Below are positions 13,001 to 13,481 of a stretch of 13,481 nucleotides of DNA, one piece after another. Every line of letters begins with the position of its first letter. Positions within the stretch are counted from its first letter, which is position 1. A program made the translations under genes and the position numbers. Origin of the DNA: CALFUK01 sp964450495 (GTDB taxonomy: Bacteria; Bacteroidota; Bacteroidia; Chitinophagales; Saprospiraceae); NCBI GenBank assembly GCA_964450495.1, contig CAYVFU010000115.1, positions 1-13,481 on the forward strand, read 5' to 3'. The notes below the pieces were generated by a model. That model did no database searches. It saw only the letters and a program-made list of their open reading frames with translations, and was not told the DNA's origin.

Positions 13001-13481
13001 TTCTGATATCGTCACATCACATGTAGTCGTACATCCATTATTATCTGTAACAGTAAGTGTATATTCTCCTGGAGGTAGTGAAGTAATATCTTCAGTGGTT
13101 TCTCCAGTACTCCATGCATATGTGTATGGGGCAGTGCCACCTAAAACAGTTGCATCTGCTGAGCCAACAGTTTCCATACAGCCTGTATTCAGACCAACAA
13201 TTGTGCAAGCTAATACAGGAGGCTCGACAATGGTTACATCACACATTGTTGTACATCCATTAGCATCGGTGACATTAAGTGTATAGTCACCAGCAGGGAT
13301 GCCAGTTAAATCTTCAGTTGCAGCCCCATTGCTCCAAGCAAACGTATAAGGAGCCGTACCACCAATGATGGTAGCATCAGCAGACCCAGTTGCTTCACCA
13401 TTACATAGGACATCTACACCGACAATAGAACACGTTAATACAGGAGGCTCGACAATGGTTACATCACACATTGTTGTACAT
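12980..13481 (-). CDS. SprB-repeat surface protein, start outside window and C-terminus truncated
   Basis: The frame is open to the window edge; the Met at 13471 is inside a repeat and is not the start. Two SprB-type repeats of about 75 residues are visible. Each has the order CDVTIVEPPVL, then C-x-I-V-G, GSADATxxGGTAPYTxAWS, TEDxTxxPxGxYTLxVTDxNGCTT, and a third begins with CDVTISE. These repeats occur in very large cell-surface adhesins secreted by T9SS and, in gliding species, moved along the cell. A complete protein would normally end in a T9SS sorting domain. Here the reading stops after DVTISETGYFFI, where DNA unrelated to the repeats begins near 13000, so the gene looks truncated and the product may not be sorted properly. 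Confidence 0.85.
   Translation of the reverse strand, partial: CTTMCDVTIVEPPVLTCSIVGVDVLCNGEATGSADATIIGGTAPYTFAWSNGAATEDLTGIPAGDYTLNVTDANGCTTMCDVTIVEPPVLACTIVGLNTGCMETVGSADATVLGGTAPYTYAWSTGETTEDITSLPPGEYTLTVTDNNGCTTTCDVTISETGYFFI
13211..13481 (-). repeat. 225-base tandem repeat unit of the SprB gene
   Basis: The 46 bases at 13211-13256 recur without change at 13436-13481, exactly 225 bases (75 codons) apart. A more diverged copy of the same segment lies near 13015-13035. Near-identity at DNA level inside otherwise diverged repeats points to recent recombination or gene conversion between units. Confidence 0.85.

Noticed and set aside
13095..13286. 63-codon plus-strand ORF across the SprB repeats
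   Set aside because: Antisense shadow of the repeat-coding frame.
13211..13481. Regular repeats considered as a CRISPR array
   Set aside because: The spacing is 225 bases, the whole unit is in frame and codes for SprB repeats; there are no short unique spacers.

Overview
The window looks like chromosomal DNA of a Bacteroidota bacterium, probably from the Saprospirales/Lewinella side of the phylum (an inference from gene content). Pointers are SprB-type repeats of gliding and type IX secretion (T9SS) surface proteins, a CHRD protein with an IPTL-CTERM-like tail, a rhodanese with a T9SS-like C-terminal domain, a Bacteroidota-type promoter (TTG ... TAnnTTTG) before rpsL, and the absence of regular Shine-Dalgarno sites.

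Left part (1-4750): the last codons of an upstream gene run into a large membrane-anchored sulfatase/phosphotransferase-fold protein that lacks the usual formylglycine signature. I recognise nothing in 2384-2585. From 2586 to 4747 lies a decay zone. It holds a surface protein with NxFIGxxAG-type repeats (broken by two nonsense codons and three successive -1 frame changes), a secreted protein with a peptidoglycan-binding-like C-terminus (broken by a nonsense codon and three frame changes), and a 60-codon C-terminal remnant of a third gene. One intact, oppositely oriented SSAT-like acetyltransferase gene sits among them.

Middle (4761-8919): a secreted SGNH hydrolase on the minus strand faces away from a compact str operon, rpsL-rpsG-fusA. 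The operon has a well-placed promoter and ends in a strong intrinsic terminator directly after fusA, so neither rpsJ/S10 genes nor tuf follow.

Right part (8920-13481): an exported CHRD-domain protein with a predicted exosortase sorting tail, preceded by an AT-rich inverted repeat and a promoter-like box, converges on a DUF1415 gene across a 19-bp-stem hairpin. Further minus-strand genes are an alginate-lyase-family lipoprotein and a secreted rhodanese. A pair of inverted, structured repeat elements lies between the DUF1415 and lyase genes. The window closes inside a SprB-repeat gene that stops abruptly where an unrelated ORF fragment begins, suggesting truncation by rearrangement or a mobile element.

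There is no single obvious new defence or biosynthetic system here. The most interesting signals are the pseudogene cluster, the atypical sulfatase-fold enzyme, the CHRD plus IPTL-CTERM protein, the inverted repeat elements and the broken SprB gene.
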